Below are positions 33,267 to 44,539 of a DNA stretch of 64,000 bases, one piece after another. The position numbers were made by a program, and so were the translations under genes. Position 1 is the first letter of the stretch. Each line of letters opens with the position of its first letter. The stretch is from Solanum dulcamara (Eukaryota; Streptophyta; Magnoliopsida; Solanales; Solanaceae). The notes beneath the pieces were generated by a model. It was given only the letters and a program-made list of their open reading frames with translations. It did not search any database and was not told the DNA's origin. Location: assembly GCF_947179165.1 (NCBI RefSeq), contig NC_077237.1:65393523-65457522 (forward strand), written 5' to 3'.

Positions 33267-36200
33267 TCAAAGAAATAGGTACTTCCAGAGTGGACTTGTG
33301 TGGTGACCGATCTTTAATGTTGCATGACATCCTATATGCTCCAGAGATTCGACGAACTTAGTATATGTGTTTGTTCTTCTAGATATTGATTTTGATTTAT
33401 TTTTTAGTTGCAATAGTGTTAGAATAACACTTGTTCTTCTAGATATTGGTTTTGATTTGTTTTTTAGTCGCAATAGTGTTAAAATAACTTTAGACAATGT
33501 TTTATATGGTTTTGAACTTTGTTATGATCGTTTTAGATTGTAATCTTGAACTTATGACTATTATATTGATCATTGTGTAATGGCATGTTATTCTAATAAC
33601 AATGATATTGATGTTATTACATGGAATATAAGATTAGGTCACATAGGCAAGATCGGATGAATAGATTGGCAAATGAATGATATTTAGGTTCTTTTTTCAA
33701 AATTGATATGCCAACTTGTGAAAATTGTCTTGCAGAAAAGTTTACACGTAAATCATTAGGGAAGGCTAAAAGAGCTGAGTTCCCACTTCAATTAATCCAT
33801 TATGATATTTTGGTCCAATGAATATGAGGGCAAGGTTTGGTGCCACATAATTCATTATATTTATTGATGATTTCACGCACTTTGATTTTGTCTATTTGAT
33901 TTCTCATAAATCTGAATCACTTGAGTACTTAAAAGATATATGAATGAAGTCGAAAATCAATTAGATAAAAGTATAAAAGCTTTAAGAACCAACCGAGAAC
34001 GTGAATATTTGTCAAAAAAATTGAAGAATTATATACTGAAAAGAGCATTATCAGACAATTAACTACTTCTTATACACCTCAACAAAATTGTGTAGCTGAA
34101 AGAAGGAACAAAATATTGTTGGACATGGCAAGATAAATAATAGCACAGACAAATTTGCAATTTTGTTTATCTCTTTATGGGAGCTATATTATTGACTGTG
34201 GCCTACATATTGAATAAAGTGGTTTCTAAATCAGTATCTTCTACTCTTTATAAATTTTTGACTGGTCATAAAACAAATCTGAACGATCTATGATCTTGGA
34301 GTTGTGTTGCATATATTAAAGATCATTTTGGTGAGTTTGGTAAATTAAGTCTAAGAGAAAAAAATGTATCTTTATAAGATACCCAGAATGCTCCAAAGAC
34401 TATGCGTTTATTGATGAATTGGAGGATGAAAGTACTACTAAAATGGTATTACAAGATGTCAAATTTTGGAAAATAATTTTCCCAAAAAGGGTAAAATAAA
34501 TGAAGGTGAGCCTCTCTACAAAATATTGAATTCAGAAGATCAGATAATGTCGTCGTACATACTTGAGAGATCAATGGATCAAGAAATGATTCCTGATCCA
34601 AGTGGGAGTTTTGAAGCTCAAAATCCTATTGAGAAATATGAACTTCAATCATGTAAGAGTATAAAACAAGGTGTATCTAAACGATCTTACAAGATTAAGG
34701 ATTATGTTTTCTTGGTATCTCCCACAGAATTGGATGAACCTAATTTGTGACTAATGCTTTATCGAGTCCTAAAAAGGATGAATGGTTAAAAGCAATGAAA
34801 GAAGAATTAAAGTCCATGAAAATAAAAAAAAGTGTAGGATCTAGTTGACCTTCCTTAGGGACATAGATCTATTGGGAATAAATGGATTCTCAAAGTTAAA
34901 CGCAAATCGGATGGATCAATAATATGACACAAAGCACAATTAGTAGAAAAATATTTTACTCAAAGAAGCTGGAATAGATTATGAGGAAATTTTTTCACCA
35001 GTTGTGAAGTTTACCTCTCTATGATTACTTTTGGGTATTATTGCACATTTAGATCTAGCATTACACCAAATGGATGTGAAGATTGCTTTTCTCAATGGAG
35101 AACTAAATGAGGAAATCTACATGGAACAACATGTAGGTTTCGTTGTTAAAGGCAAAGAATAGAAAGTTTTTAAATTAAAAAATCAATTTATGAACTAAAG
35201 AAATCTTCAAAGCAGTGGTACCTGAAATTTCATAAGGAGATGATTTCATTTGATTTCACAATGATCGATGAATACCATTGCATCTATGTGAAAAAAGTCC
35301 AATGGAAAGTTTGTAATTCCTTTTCTTTATATGGATGATATTTTATTAGCCGAAAACAATTTGGAGTATGTAAAAACTATTAAATCATTACTTTCAAAGT
35401 CATTTGATAGGAAAGACATGGATAAAGCAGACTATATATTGGGTGTTAAAATTCAAAGAGAACATTCTAAGAAGTTTTTGAGTCTATCATAAGAAACATA
35501 CATAAAGAAAAATGAAATGCTTTCTGGGTCATGGATCATAGGAGAAACTTTAAGGCTTGAAATGTGTTCAAAGACTGAAAAAGAAAAGGAAGACATGTCT
35601 CGAATTCCATATTCTAGTGCTACCAGGAGTCTGATGTACGCTATGATGTGTACTCGTCAAGACATTTGTTATGTCGTAGGTCTGGTTAGCAAGTATCAAT
35701 CTAATCTCGAAAGAGATCATTGGAGAGCAGTGAAGAGAATATTTTGATATTTGAAGGGAACCACAGATTATTCACTATGCCATAGTGGATCTAATTTACT
35801 CCGGAGAGGTTACACAGATGTTGATCGGGCTGGTGGCCGGAATGATAGAAAATCAACCTCCAACTATGCCTTCTTACTTAATGGTGTTGTTATTTCATGA
35901 AAAAGTAAGAAACAAACTTGCACAACTCTTTCAATCATGGTATCTAAATTCATAGCTTGTGCATATGTAGTATAAGAAACGGTTTGGTTAAACAGATTTT
36001 TTGAACATTTGAATATTGCAAGGAATTCTAATGGTCCCATGATTTTATATTGCGATAGTCAGGCGGCTATCACATATACAAAGGATCCTAATTATCACAT
36101 GAAAACCAAACACATTGATATCAAGTATAATTTTGTGAGAGACATAGTAGCAAGTGGAGAAATAAATTTACAATACATTCTTACTCGTGAAATGTAGTTC

Positions 36201-36270
36201 ATCCTTTTACAAAAGCGATATCTAGAGACTTGTTTAAAAAACATGTTAAGGCTCTAGGTTTGTGTAGGAT
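33267..36270 (+). pseudogene. Ty1/copia pol remnant (protease-integrase-RT-RNase H)
   Basis: Order integrase before RT identifies Ty1/copia. Pieces: a protease-linker stretch near 33280-33560; the GAG-pre-integrase module (LGHIGKDRMNRLAN, CENCLAEKFTRKS, about 33635-33770); integrase bits to SYTPQQNCVAERRNK (34065-34110); an RT region with HRSIGNKWILKVKRK (34860-34900) and an intact YMDD at 35328-35339; RNase H with SATRSLMYAMMCTRQDI (35610-35670) and ILYCDSQAAI (36045-36075). Many stops and frameshifts. A 60-bp tandem duplication lies at 33371-33490. I see no clear LTR at either side; 36300-36700 may hold a decayed 3' LTR (TGTTGGTATAATA at 36303). Confidence 0.88.
33371..33490 (+). repeat. 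60-bp tandem duplication inside copia pol
   Basis: 33371-33430 and 33431-33490 are two copies of a 60-bp unit (starting TTGTTCTTCTAGATATTG) with about six differences. 60 bp is 20 codons, so the reading frame is kept. Confidence 0.9.
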
Positions 36271-37910
36271 ATGATGATATATATGAATTGTAAAATAACT
36301 TTGTTGGTATAATATTCTCATCAATATAAGACTATTGAATTTATATTCACATCTCATATGAATGTGATAATGTTTTAGAAATAAAGAGTGTTGAACAATT
36401 CACAAGATTGACTCTCTCACACAAGCAATTATCTCTTATGTCGAAGAACATGAAGAGATGATTTCCACTATCATGTTATGACTTATTTTATAAATCAAAT
36501 AAGAGTCTCTCTAAGAAGATGATTTTAAGGACCATTAAAAAGAGAAACTCGGATTAAACATCTAGAGGTGTTTAGACCAAGGTCTGTACAATGTTGGATA
36601 ATTAAAAGAATGAGACATATGCACCAATATAAAGTGAAAACATCGTTCCCTGCTTCTTCATTGTGTGAGACTCCAAAAAGTTAAGTTAACTTTTCATTAA
36701 AATAACCTTTGAGCTTTTAGTGTTTCTTGAAGTTTCAATTGGTGTTGCTACTTTAGCATGTTACTAATAGCCGTGATTGATTTGACAATGCAGTGCATGT
36801 CTAGAAATGCAGTTGATCTGGAATAGATAAATTCGAGTAGAAAGCGAAGATGATTAAACTGAATAATTTAACTTGTATACACAAGCCTACTATTACACTC
36901 GACTATAATTGTGTATATAAAGCTAAAGATGAACTCGAATTCACCTCTTTAAGAGGATGAGGGATCGAATCAGTAACTATTGAAGTAGTATCAGTAACTA
37001 CTGAAAAGTAGTGAATGAAGTCTGGGGTATTGTGAGTAATAGTATTCTCATATAAGTAGTGAATTTCTTTCGCATGTGATTAATTCCTATCTGGGGCTTG
37101 TAAAACCTTAAAGGTAAGCCTTTGATGATCACAGGTCGTACAAACTATTTATCGTATGAATTGTGTGTCTAGTTGATGTCGTATTGGCTTGGGTATTGTC
37201 CATCATGTGCGAAGTGAGAGATGTAAGTTTTCTGGGTTATGGATCATAAGTTGCCCATGTGAAATAACCCAATTCAATCCAACCCGACCCAATGTATTTT
37301 TTGAAAATAAGATAAACATGATCTTAAAAAGGGATGGGAATAATTACATAACCGCAACAAACGATCCCTTTTTAAAAATACTGTTTTCCTTTTGTTTAAG
37401 AAAAAGCAGACAAAAGCAACAAGAGGAAAAATACGAGAAGAAAAAAAAACCTCTGTCTTCAGATTAACATCAACTCAATATAGACAATTATTTTGTGAAC
37501 CAAACTTTGTTTCCTAGTTATTCAAAGAGGGATTTGGAGCAATCCATTTCAGTAGCAAAATCAATGATTCCGCTGCAAATACAACATACACAATCCGTCG
37601 ATTTTGGTCTAAATTTCATAGAGGAGCCAAATTCGAAATATAGTGGTTTTGTTCCAACATTTTTCTTTCCGTGCAATGATTCAATATCAATTACAGATAT
37701 TGGCTCCTTGCTTTTTTCCATTCTTTTTCTTTTAGTTACACATTGAAATTTTATTTATATACTAATTGAATACAGATTATACACACAAAATATATTGATA
37801 TGAATATGGTATGCAATTTATATTTATATATTTACATTAGTTATGCAGTTATATTTTTTGTGTACAAAATATTTAGTAGTCAACTCTAGATATCAATTTG
37901 TACTAATATT
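36271..37910. other. Unassigned intergenic sequence
   Basis: No family recognised. Two open frames, 37189-37467 and 37495-37746, have no motif, and their composition fits chance. The text near 37240-37400 is slightly richer in GC than its flanks. Confidence 0.4.
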
Positions 37911-38205
37911 GATTTTTAGAAAATGTATAAAAGTTGGTATCAATTAGTATATTTAGTTTGGTATGTATAAGAATTTTATTAAGTGAAATAGGTATGAAAT
38001 TTAATGTCCCAATAATTTTGCGGTCTGTTATATTCTTTTATTAGTGTTTAGAAAGTATATAAAAATTGATATCCATTTGTAAGTATAAGCATTTTACTAT
38101 TTATGAAATTTGATGCTCCAATAAATTTGTGAACTATCAGACTTTTAATAAGTGTTTAGAAAATGTATAACAGTTGATATACATTAGTAAGTTTATATAA
38201 AGTTA
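37911..38205. repeat. ~110-bp degenerate tandem repeat
   Basis: Three diverged copies beginning TTAGAAAATGTATAAAAGTT (37916), TTAGAAAGTATATAAAAATT (38048) and TTAGAAAATGTATAACAGTT (38156), with intervening 'gaaatttaatgtcccaat' / 'gaaatttgatgctccaat' blocks. Confidence 0.6.
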
Positions 38206-38710
38206 ATTTGCCCATTCCATCTACTTTATTTACACGTTTCAAATATTTTAATGATCATCTAACTTGAAGTCAATTTGTTATAAAAAAATTGTTATTTAAT
38301 GTTGATATATAAACTGATTTCAATAGTATTAGTTAAAGTTAATCCTAAAAAAAGATTATATACTCATTACATACAGTAAATGACACTTGTGAATCAATAT
38401 TTAACAAGATATACTCATTTCATTCAGTATAAAAATTATATACAAACTAGCAAATTTGATTTATTTTAACGATTTTCTTAAAATTTTTAATTTATAAAAT
38501 TTATATATATAAGATGCTAATGTTAAATTATGCAATATTTTCAAATAGAAATTTATTGTCAATTTATGCATATTCATACCAAAATTCATTTGTCTAAAAG
38601 AACGATTACAAGAAAATAAATATTTCAAAAACAAACCAGATTTTAGAAATAAAATTCTTATTTTCTTAAAAATTGATTTTCGAATTAAAAAAAACCTAAA
38701 AGAGCTATCA
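38206..38710. other. Very AT-rich flank
   Basis: No gene; poly(A/T)-rich with no clear repeat. Confidence 0.4.
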
Positions 38711-38715
38711 TTTTT

Positions 38716-39188
38716 TATTGCATTTGTTTGAATAAAGAAGAAAAATTGTCAAAATTGTGGGCATTTGGTTGGTAGAAGTCAAGAAAAAAGGCTAATGGTT
38801 TTCACACATTTTATCAAATATGGTGGCATAAATATGTTCATAAATACCAACATGGCTCTAAATTGCCTATAAATAGACATCTCTACCATGAACACATAAC
38901 AACAAAAAATCTAGAGAAATACATGTGAGATTTAGAGAATTTTCTGTTGGAGATCTCTTGGGTGTAGTATTTTACGTATTTGGGTGTGTAAGAAAGATAT
39001 GGTATATTATATGGCTGTAACAATTTTCATATAGTGAATATTTTTCTGGGTGATCCGTGATTTTTCTCCAATTGGAGAGGTTTTACGTTAAATCTTTGTG
39101 TTGTTATTTTCTTTAAATTTTTCTGTTATTTTCTGTTTGAAAGCGGTTCGGAAGGGATGGAAAAACAGTCGGTGCCTTTTTCCCAACA
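38716..39188 (+). repeat. Copia 5' LTR
   Basis: 473 bp. Contains a TATA-like CTATAAATAGACATC (about 38868-38882), so transcription would begin in the second half. The partner (40857-41306) lacks about 20 bp present here near 38829-38848. Confidence 0.88.
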
Positions 39189-39190
39189 AG

Positions 39191-39202
39191 TGGTATCAGA
39201 AC
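39191..39202 (+). other. Copia primer-binding site
   Basis: TGGTATCAGAAC, matching the initiator tRNA-Met complement TGGTATCAGAGC at 11 of 12 bases, two bases after the 5' LTR. Confidence 0.85.
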
Positions 39203-39541
39203 TTTTGGTGTGGAATAATTCTTTTGAAATTTTAGTATGTTATGTGGTTACAACTTTGTCTAATCTTGCACATCAGAAAAATTTCTAAATTAGATTATTA
39301 TTTTCAAGTGAAGTAGCAATTGGAGTCTGATTCCGGTGGAATTTGCTATTCTGGTGGAGCTGCTTTGGGATGCTTGTATATTTGGTAATATTGGGAATAG
39401 GTATAATCTAAAGAGGTTCTAGCTAAGGTAAGACTTGTTACCTAAGTGTATCAATTGTGATCTACCTCTCTTTCCTGGAAACTAATTTAGTAGGTACTTT
39501 TCATGATTGCTATTGTCCATTTATTAGTACTGATAAGCAAG

Positions 39542-40374
39542 ATGAGGACAAAATTTGAGATTGAGAAATTTGATGGAAAAATTAATTTTGACTTGTGGCA
39601 AGTGCAAGTCAAGGATGTGTCAATCCAATCTGGATTACACAAGGTGTTGAAAGGGAGACCAACTAGCGGAAAAGATGACAATGGTTCAGAAAAATCTGAA
39701 AGCAGTGGAGACTCAAAAAATCCAAAATTAGTGATGAAGAATGGAAAGAGCTAGACATGAAAGCGGTAAGTCAGATTCACTTGTGTTTAGCTAAAAATGT
39801 TCTTGCTAATGTGATTGGATTGTCTACAACAAAGGAGTTGTGGGAGAAACTTAAAGAATTGTACCAAACCAAAAGTATTTCAAATAGGCTATATTTGAAG
39901 AAGCAATTTCATAAATTGTGAATAGATGAAGGTACACCTATTTCTGATTATCTGAGTGTCTTGAATGAGATTGTATTTGAATTAGAATTTATTGGAGAGA
40001 AAATTGATGATGAAGACAAGGCACTTCGACTCATCTGGTCTCTTCCATCTTCCTATAAGCACATGCAACTCATTTTAATGTATGAGAAGGAAATTGTGAT
40101 TTTCTTGAAAGTGACAATCAAATTGATTTCTGAGGAAAAAAGATTGAAGAATGGAAATGAAAAATCTCAAAAAAAATCAGTTCTTGTTGTTAAAAGAAAG
40201 TGGAAGTGGAAGCAAAATAAAAGCTCAAAGAAGAAGATCCTTTGCTGGAATTGTGATCAATCGGGACATGTTAAGAGTAAATATTCAAATAATGGGACTA
40301 GTAAGGCTGGAAGCTCTAAAGAAAATCCTGCCAATATTGTCTCCCTAGAAGAGGGGGATGATATTCTTTTGTAA
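39542..40374 (+). pseudogene. Copia gag (UBN2-type) with small defects
   Basis: Starts ATG at 39542 (MRTKFEIEKFDGKINFDLWQ), the usual opening of Tnt1-like gag. A frameshift and stop near 39750 separate it from the middle part (ELWEKLKELYQTKSISNRLY), a TGA follows at 39918-39920, then 39961-40374 is open. The zinc knuckle CWNCDQSGHVKSKY (about 40242-40283) ends in tyrosine instead of the last cysteine of CCHC. Not functional as it stands. Confidence 0.88.
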
Positions 40375-40424
40375 GAAAGATGAAAATTCTTATGACATGA
40401 ATGCTACCTTTAGAATTGCCATAG

Positions 40425-40856
40425 AAGGGGATATTTAATTGATAGCTGGTCCACAAGTTTGCATATGGGCGTTGGTTGATATGTGATGCAAGGTGCGTGG
40501 TAGAAAAAATATTGATGACAAATGAATTTTCAAGAAATCAACAAGAGGGTTGAACCATAAATTATTAGCATGTTTTTCGACATGAGCCAAAATTGAAATT
40601 ATTAAAATTGTGAAGTGATTTCAATTAAAAATTATTGGATTGATTTTTCAATTTGAGTGGATGTACTCTTTATGATGGGGGTATAATAATTCTTGATATT
40701 AGAATTATGATTGTCGATAGCAGACAATGTGAAGGTTGCAGCTGCACATGGTTGGCCGAGTTTAGAATCGGGTGGAGAACTGATTCTGTTATGTGTAGCT
40801 GGACAACTGCAGAAGTCAAAGAGTTATATTTTTCTTCTTTTTCGAAGGTGGAGATT
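40425..40856 (+). pseudogene. Protease trace and 3' non-coding region of the copia derivative
   Basis: About 40432-40470 reads LIDSWSTSLHMG, alignable with the copia protease opening LIDSG-x5-HM, with D-S-W for D-S-G. After it no integrase, RT or RNase H remains; the text runs into 3' UTR-like sequence and the purine tract. So pol was deleted rather than never present. Confidence 0.65.
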
Positions 40857-41306
40857 TGTTGTATTTATTTGAATAAAGAAGAAAAATATCAAAATTATGG
40901 GCATTTGGTTGGTGAAAGTCAAGAAAGAAGGCTAATGATTTTCACACATTTTATCAAATATGGTGGCATAAATGGCTCTAAATTGCCTATAAATAGGCAT
41001 CTCCACCATGAACACATAGCAACAAAATTCTAGAGAAACAAGTGAGATTTAGAGAATTTTCTCTTGGAGATATCTTGGGTGTAATATTTTATGTGTTTGT
41101 GTGTGTGTGAAAAATATTGTGTATTATATGGTTGTAATAATTTTCATATAGTGAATATTTTTCTAGGTGGTCTGTGATTTTTCTCCAATTTGGGAGTTTT
41201 TCACGTTAAATCTTTGTGTTGTTATTCTCTTTAAATTTTTCTGTTATTTTCTGCTTGAATGCGGTTCAGAAGGGGTGGAAAAACAGTCAGTGCCTTTTTC
41301 CCAACA
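40857..41306 (+). repeat. Copia 3' LTR
   Basis: 450 bp, TGTTGTATTT...TCCCAACA. Keeps the TG start that the 5' LTR has lost. TATA-like CTATAAATAGGCATC is near 40989. Confidence 0.88.
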
Positions 41307-41689
41307 TTTTTAAGTAGTAAATATTTTTCCTGTAGAATCCCAACTACCTAATGATTTATTATTTTTTTAAAAAAAATAAATAGTAGGATGAAGGAAGAAC
41401 CAAAATAGGAGAATGATAACAACCAACTAATTAAGAGAAAATCATGGGATTGACATATTTAAGGAAAAAATAATGTTAATTAATTGATTAAGAATTATTT
41501 TAATTTCATTTTTTGTTTTTATTTTTAATTAAATCATTATTTGTTAGATTTTGTTAGAAATCTAATGTTATACATTAAAAAATAATTTTTTTTGTTAGAA
41601 CTAGTAATATTCACTCTTAAATACGTAATTTATTAAATTTTCTTAAAAACAAACATGACTTGCTGTGAAACTTCGCGAGCTATATTATG

Positions 41690-42560
41690 AGAGTTTTTGG
41701 CCAAAATCATCATTAAATTATACTTCAAGCTTAGATTACATCCTTAAAATACTATTCTTAGCAAAAAACATCCCCCGAGTATTTAAAATTTAATAATTAT
41801 CATCCTTATGTTAGAATTTTTTCAAAAACTAACCGATCCTACAAAAATCAAGTCACCCATTTGTATTTATTATTCTAACATACGCTAAAAATATTATCAT
41901 GAACTTTTTGGGCAATTGAGTTTAACATTATGCAAAGTCTTTTAATTAACAGTTTTTTTCATTCATTTTTATGTGATTTAATATTAAAAAATTACTAGTT
42001 AAAATATGTTTCTTCTCAACTGAATCTACTTAAGCGATGTTTGTAGGAGACTTCCACTTCTAATAATAGAGAATGAAACTCAAATGTGAGACATGATCAT
42101 AATTTTGATTAAAAACTCGAATGCGAAACATACTTAGAATTTTGATCACCTTGATATCAGATTGCGCCGAAAAATTATTGATCTAACTATAATTTGACTT
42201 TAAAAAGGTGAAGATAATTAAACTTCAGCTTCTTTCCCTTGGTAAAAGAGAAGAAGAGCAGATCATGTATCCTCACACCTTCCTAACATTTATTGTTTCA
42301 GCAAGCAATATTGTCCACGATTTTTAATATTTTTTTTTAAGAACTTTTTATAGCAGGTAATGAATTATGCAGAAAAACTTTTTATTCACATGAATTGCAC
42401 ATATTTTTGTAGGAACCTTTAATTTTTTGACAATATCTAACTGAAGGATGAAAATTGTCAACTTTCAAACACTTGGAGGTTGTTTTCTGTCAAAAAATAT
42501 ATTTTAAGAATGTAATTTAAATTATAGTATAGTTTAAGGATGTTTTTGGCCAAAAACTCT
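41690..42560. mobile_element. Long-TIR non-coding element (~140-bp inverted repeats)
   Basis: The left arm AGAGTTTTTGGCC (41690) continues with AAATTATACTTCAAG, TTACATCCTTAAAATA and TATCATCCTTATGTTAGA. The complement of the right arm (ending 42560) reads AGAGTTTTTGGCC, AAACTATACTATAATTT, TTACATTCTTAAAATA and TTCATCCTTCAGTTAGA in the same order. The 871-bp body has no coding potential. The long TIR recalls Mutator-like or foldback elements; no convincing target duplication was found. Confidence 0.7.
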
Positions 42561-43181
42561 GTGTAATGACTTTAGATGAGGCACTAATGTTGAGATGATA
42601 ATTTTTATTTTCTGTCTCGTATAAATTGGGTAATAGTTGTACACGACTTTTTTTTATCTCACAAATAGATGAGACCAAAATTATGTGGACTCAAAAGTGT
42701 AAAACCAACTTATAAGATAAAAAGTAGTCTATTGAGGTACAAAATAAAAATTCTCTCCAAATGCTGATATTTTATGACGAGGTCAAAATTCTAAAGCCTG
42801 CTAGTCAATGAACCTAATAGATCTCAGTTAATGACTGTCCTAGTTAACACCTAAAGCCTGAAAGGGAATGAGAGGAAGAAGTCTACGGGTTGCGTCAACC
42901 ATTTGATCATAAGTAAATAATACTAATACACCAACCAAAACTTTAACTTTGACACTGAAGGACAATAGCCACACTAAAGTTCTCACCATAAATAATATTT
43001 TAACTTTTATACGCTAATAACTTAAAATAATTTACATTACTTAAATGTTTATAATATATAAAAAGATATCTGAAAATAAGGTATATATTCTGATAAATTA
43101 AATCTACTAATGGTATAAAAAGAATTAAATTAGTTTTAGTGATGTATATGAGTTAAATTTTTTTTTATTAAAATGGCGTAC
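42561..43181. other. Downstream flank of the orphan ectodomain exon
   Basis: No kinase, TM or exon-like sequence in either frame. Where the next exons of an LRK10-like gene should lie (minus strand) there is only AT-rich sequence. Confidence 0.6.
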
Positions 43182-43908
43182 CTTTGGTGTTGCCATCTTT
43201 GAAGAAGCACAAGTATTCCTGGATTGAATTGTCGTAACCGCAACGCCCGTCTGTGGCCTCACACTGAGCGCAATCTGATACGTTCTCCCAATGCAATATG
43301 AATCCCTCACCCATCACCGCACCAAGTCCTCTAGTCAACCAACCCTCCGTCACTGGCACCACCACTTTCTTCTCACAAATCTCAAACCAATCTAAATCTT
43401 CCGTCTCATGATCCTCAACATAATATGATTTGTTTCCACCTGGGTTTATGCAATCAAATTGACGGGCAACATATGAAGGGGAACGGGTACAGTTATAATA
43501 GAAACCAAGGTACAAATCAACCTCCGAATATTTCAATGGCAAGTGTCCTAGACTAAGATTTTGATGTGCTCTCGGGCATCCTCTATTATCAACAGCATCA
43601 ATATCCACCAGGGTAAGGGAGTAGCTACTGTAATTAATATTTGTAACGTTGAAAAGTTCATCAGAAATGTTTAAAATAGAATCAGTTTGAGAGCAATAGA
43701 TCCCAAATCCTGGATAACCACAGTATTGGTGAGAGGTGGAGTTGTAGTAACTGTCAAGTCTCCAAAAAGGATATGAAATATTAAGTCCATTATTGCAGAC
43801 AGATGAAGGGCAATACGCAGATGACGTATTATTATTAGCTCTACTGGAGTTGATGATGAAGAGAAGAAGAAGGAGAGAGACAATGAAGAATAATTGACTT
43901 GGACACAT
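43182..43908 (-). CDS. Orphan first exon of an LRK10-like receptor kinase (ectodomain only)
   Basis: ATG at 43908. Residues 1 to about 24 form a signal peptide (MCPSQLFFIVSLLLLLFIIN). A GUB_WAK_bind-type domain follows (CNNGLNISYPFW, QYCGYPGFGIYC), then a WAK-associated C-terminal module ending CAQCEATDGRCGYD...CFF near residue 235. Many N-glycosylation sites. The exon is uninterrupted and ends AAAG|GTACG (donor at 43181-43180) after 727 nt, phase 1, the same phase as exon 1 of the intact paralogue at 24613-25369. No TM or kinase exons follow within 4 kb on the minus strand, where a long-TIR element and a copia derivative sit instead. If the intron is not spliced, translation stops four codons later (ORF end 43168), giving a secreted 246-aa protein. 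Either a broken gene or a secreted ectodomain. Confidence 0.8.
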
Positions 43909-44344
43909 TGTTAGGAGTTGATGTTTGAAGAATTGAAAATTGATTGTGGTTTACATGTAGTTTGTACTACCAAAATAATGTATTATATTTCTTATATTTG
44001 ACTTGGTTGACATGGAGGAATTTGTACGAAACTTTGAATTTGGTAGCTAAATTTCCCTTCCATACCTTATAGTCAAGACAGTCACAGATAGAAACTAGAC
44101 AATTTGGTGCGATTGTGATTATTGTGTAGGAATCTAGAGAGGTAAAATGTAGAAGAGAGTGACAAGCACTTGGTAGGTATGTGGAAAATAAGGATCAAAC
44201 ATTTTAAAAGCAAGCAATTAATTTTTTTTAGGAAATTACACAATATTCCTCAAATATAATGATCTTGATTATATATCATTTTAAATGATGAGCTTTCTTC
44301 CACTTTAATTAGACTAAATGTACATTATTGCCCTGCACCTCATA
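43909..44344. other. Upstream region of the ectodomain gene
   Basis: AT-rich; weak TATA-like sequence on the minus strand near 43980-43995. No other feature. Confidence 0.4.
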
Positions 44345-44378
44345 TGTTCTTAAACAATTCTGTATGTTCAATTGCCTT

Positions 44379-44525
44379 TCAATTTATTTATTTTTTATCA
44401 TTTTTCGTTTTCTTTCCTTTTCTTTTATTTATTATTTTTTCTTTTCTCTTTTTTTTAAAAGAAAATTCTTATACCTTTTCTTTTTTCTCTTTCTTTATTT
44501 TTCTTTTCTTTTTTATTTATTTTTG
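44379..44525 (+). repeat. Pyrimidine-rich low-complexity tract
   Basis: About 150 bp almost wholly T and C (TTTTCTTTCCTTTTC style). Open in two frames as Phe/Ser/Leu-rich peptides, which is a composition artefact. A purine-rich tract of similar style lies at 46498-46690. Confidence 0.7.
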
Positions 44526-44539
44526 TAACCTCTGAGCTA

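Larger units (their letters stand above)
38716..41306 (+). mobile_element. Copia element with gag only (pol deleted)
   Basis: 5' LTR 38716-39188 and 3' LTR 40857-41306 are near-identical in layout. The 3' LTR starts TGTTG and both end CCCAACA; the first bases of the 5' LTR have changed (TATTG). Flanks are TTTTT on both sides (38711-38715, 41307-41311), consistent with a 5-bp duplication but low-complexity. PBS TGGTATCAGAAC (39191-39202), gag (39542-40374), a trace of protease, then a purine tract GAAGGTGGAGAT before the 3' LTR. Only about 1.67 kb lies between LTRs. Gag resembles the Tnt1-like copia group. Transposition would need enzymes from a related full-length element. Confidence 0.9.

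Noticed and set aside
37189..37746. Two open frames of 92 and 83 codons as host genes
   Set aside because: No motif, no codon bias I can see, and the second is open on the opposite strand as well.
44328..44535. Phe-rich 63-66 codon open frames as small membrane proteins
   Set aside because: They exist only because the strand is almost pure T/C; two overlapping frames are open equally, and no family motif is present.
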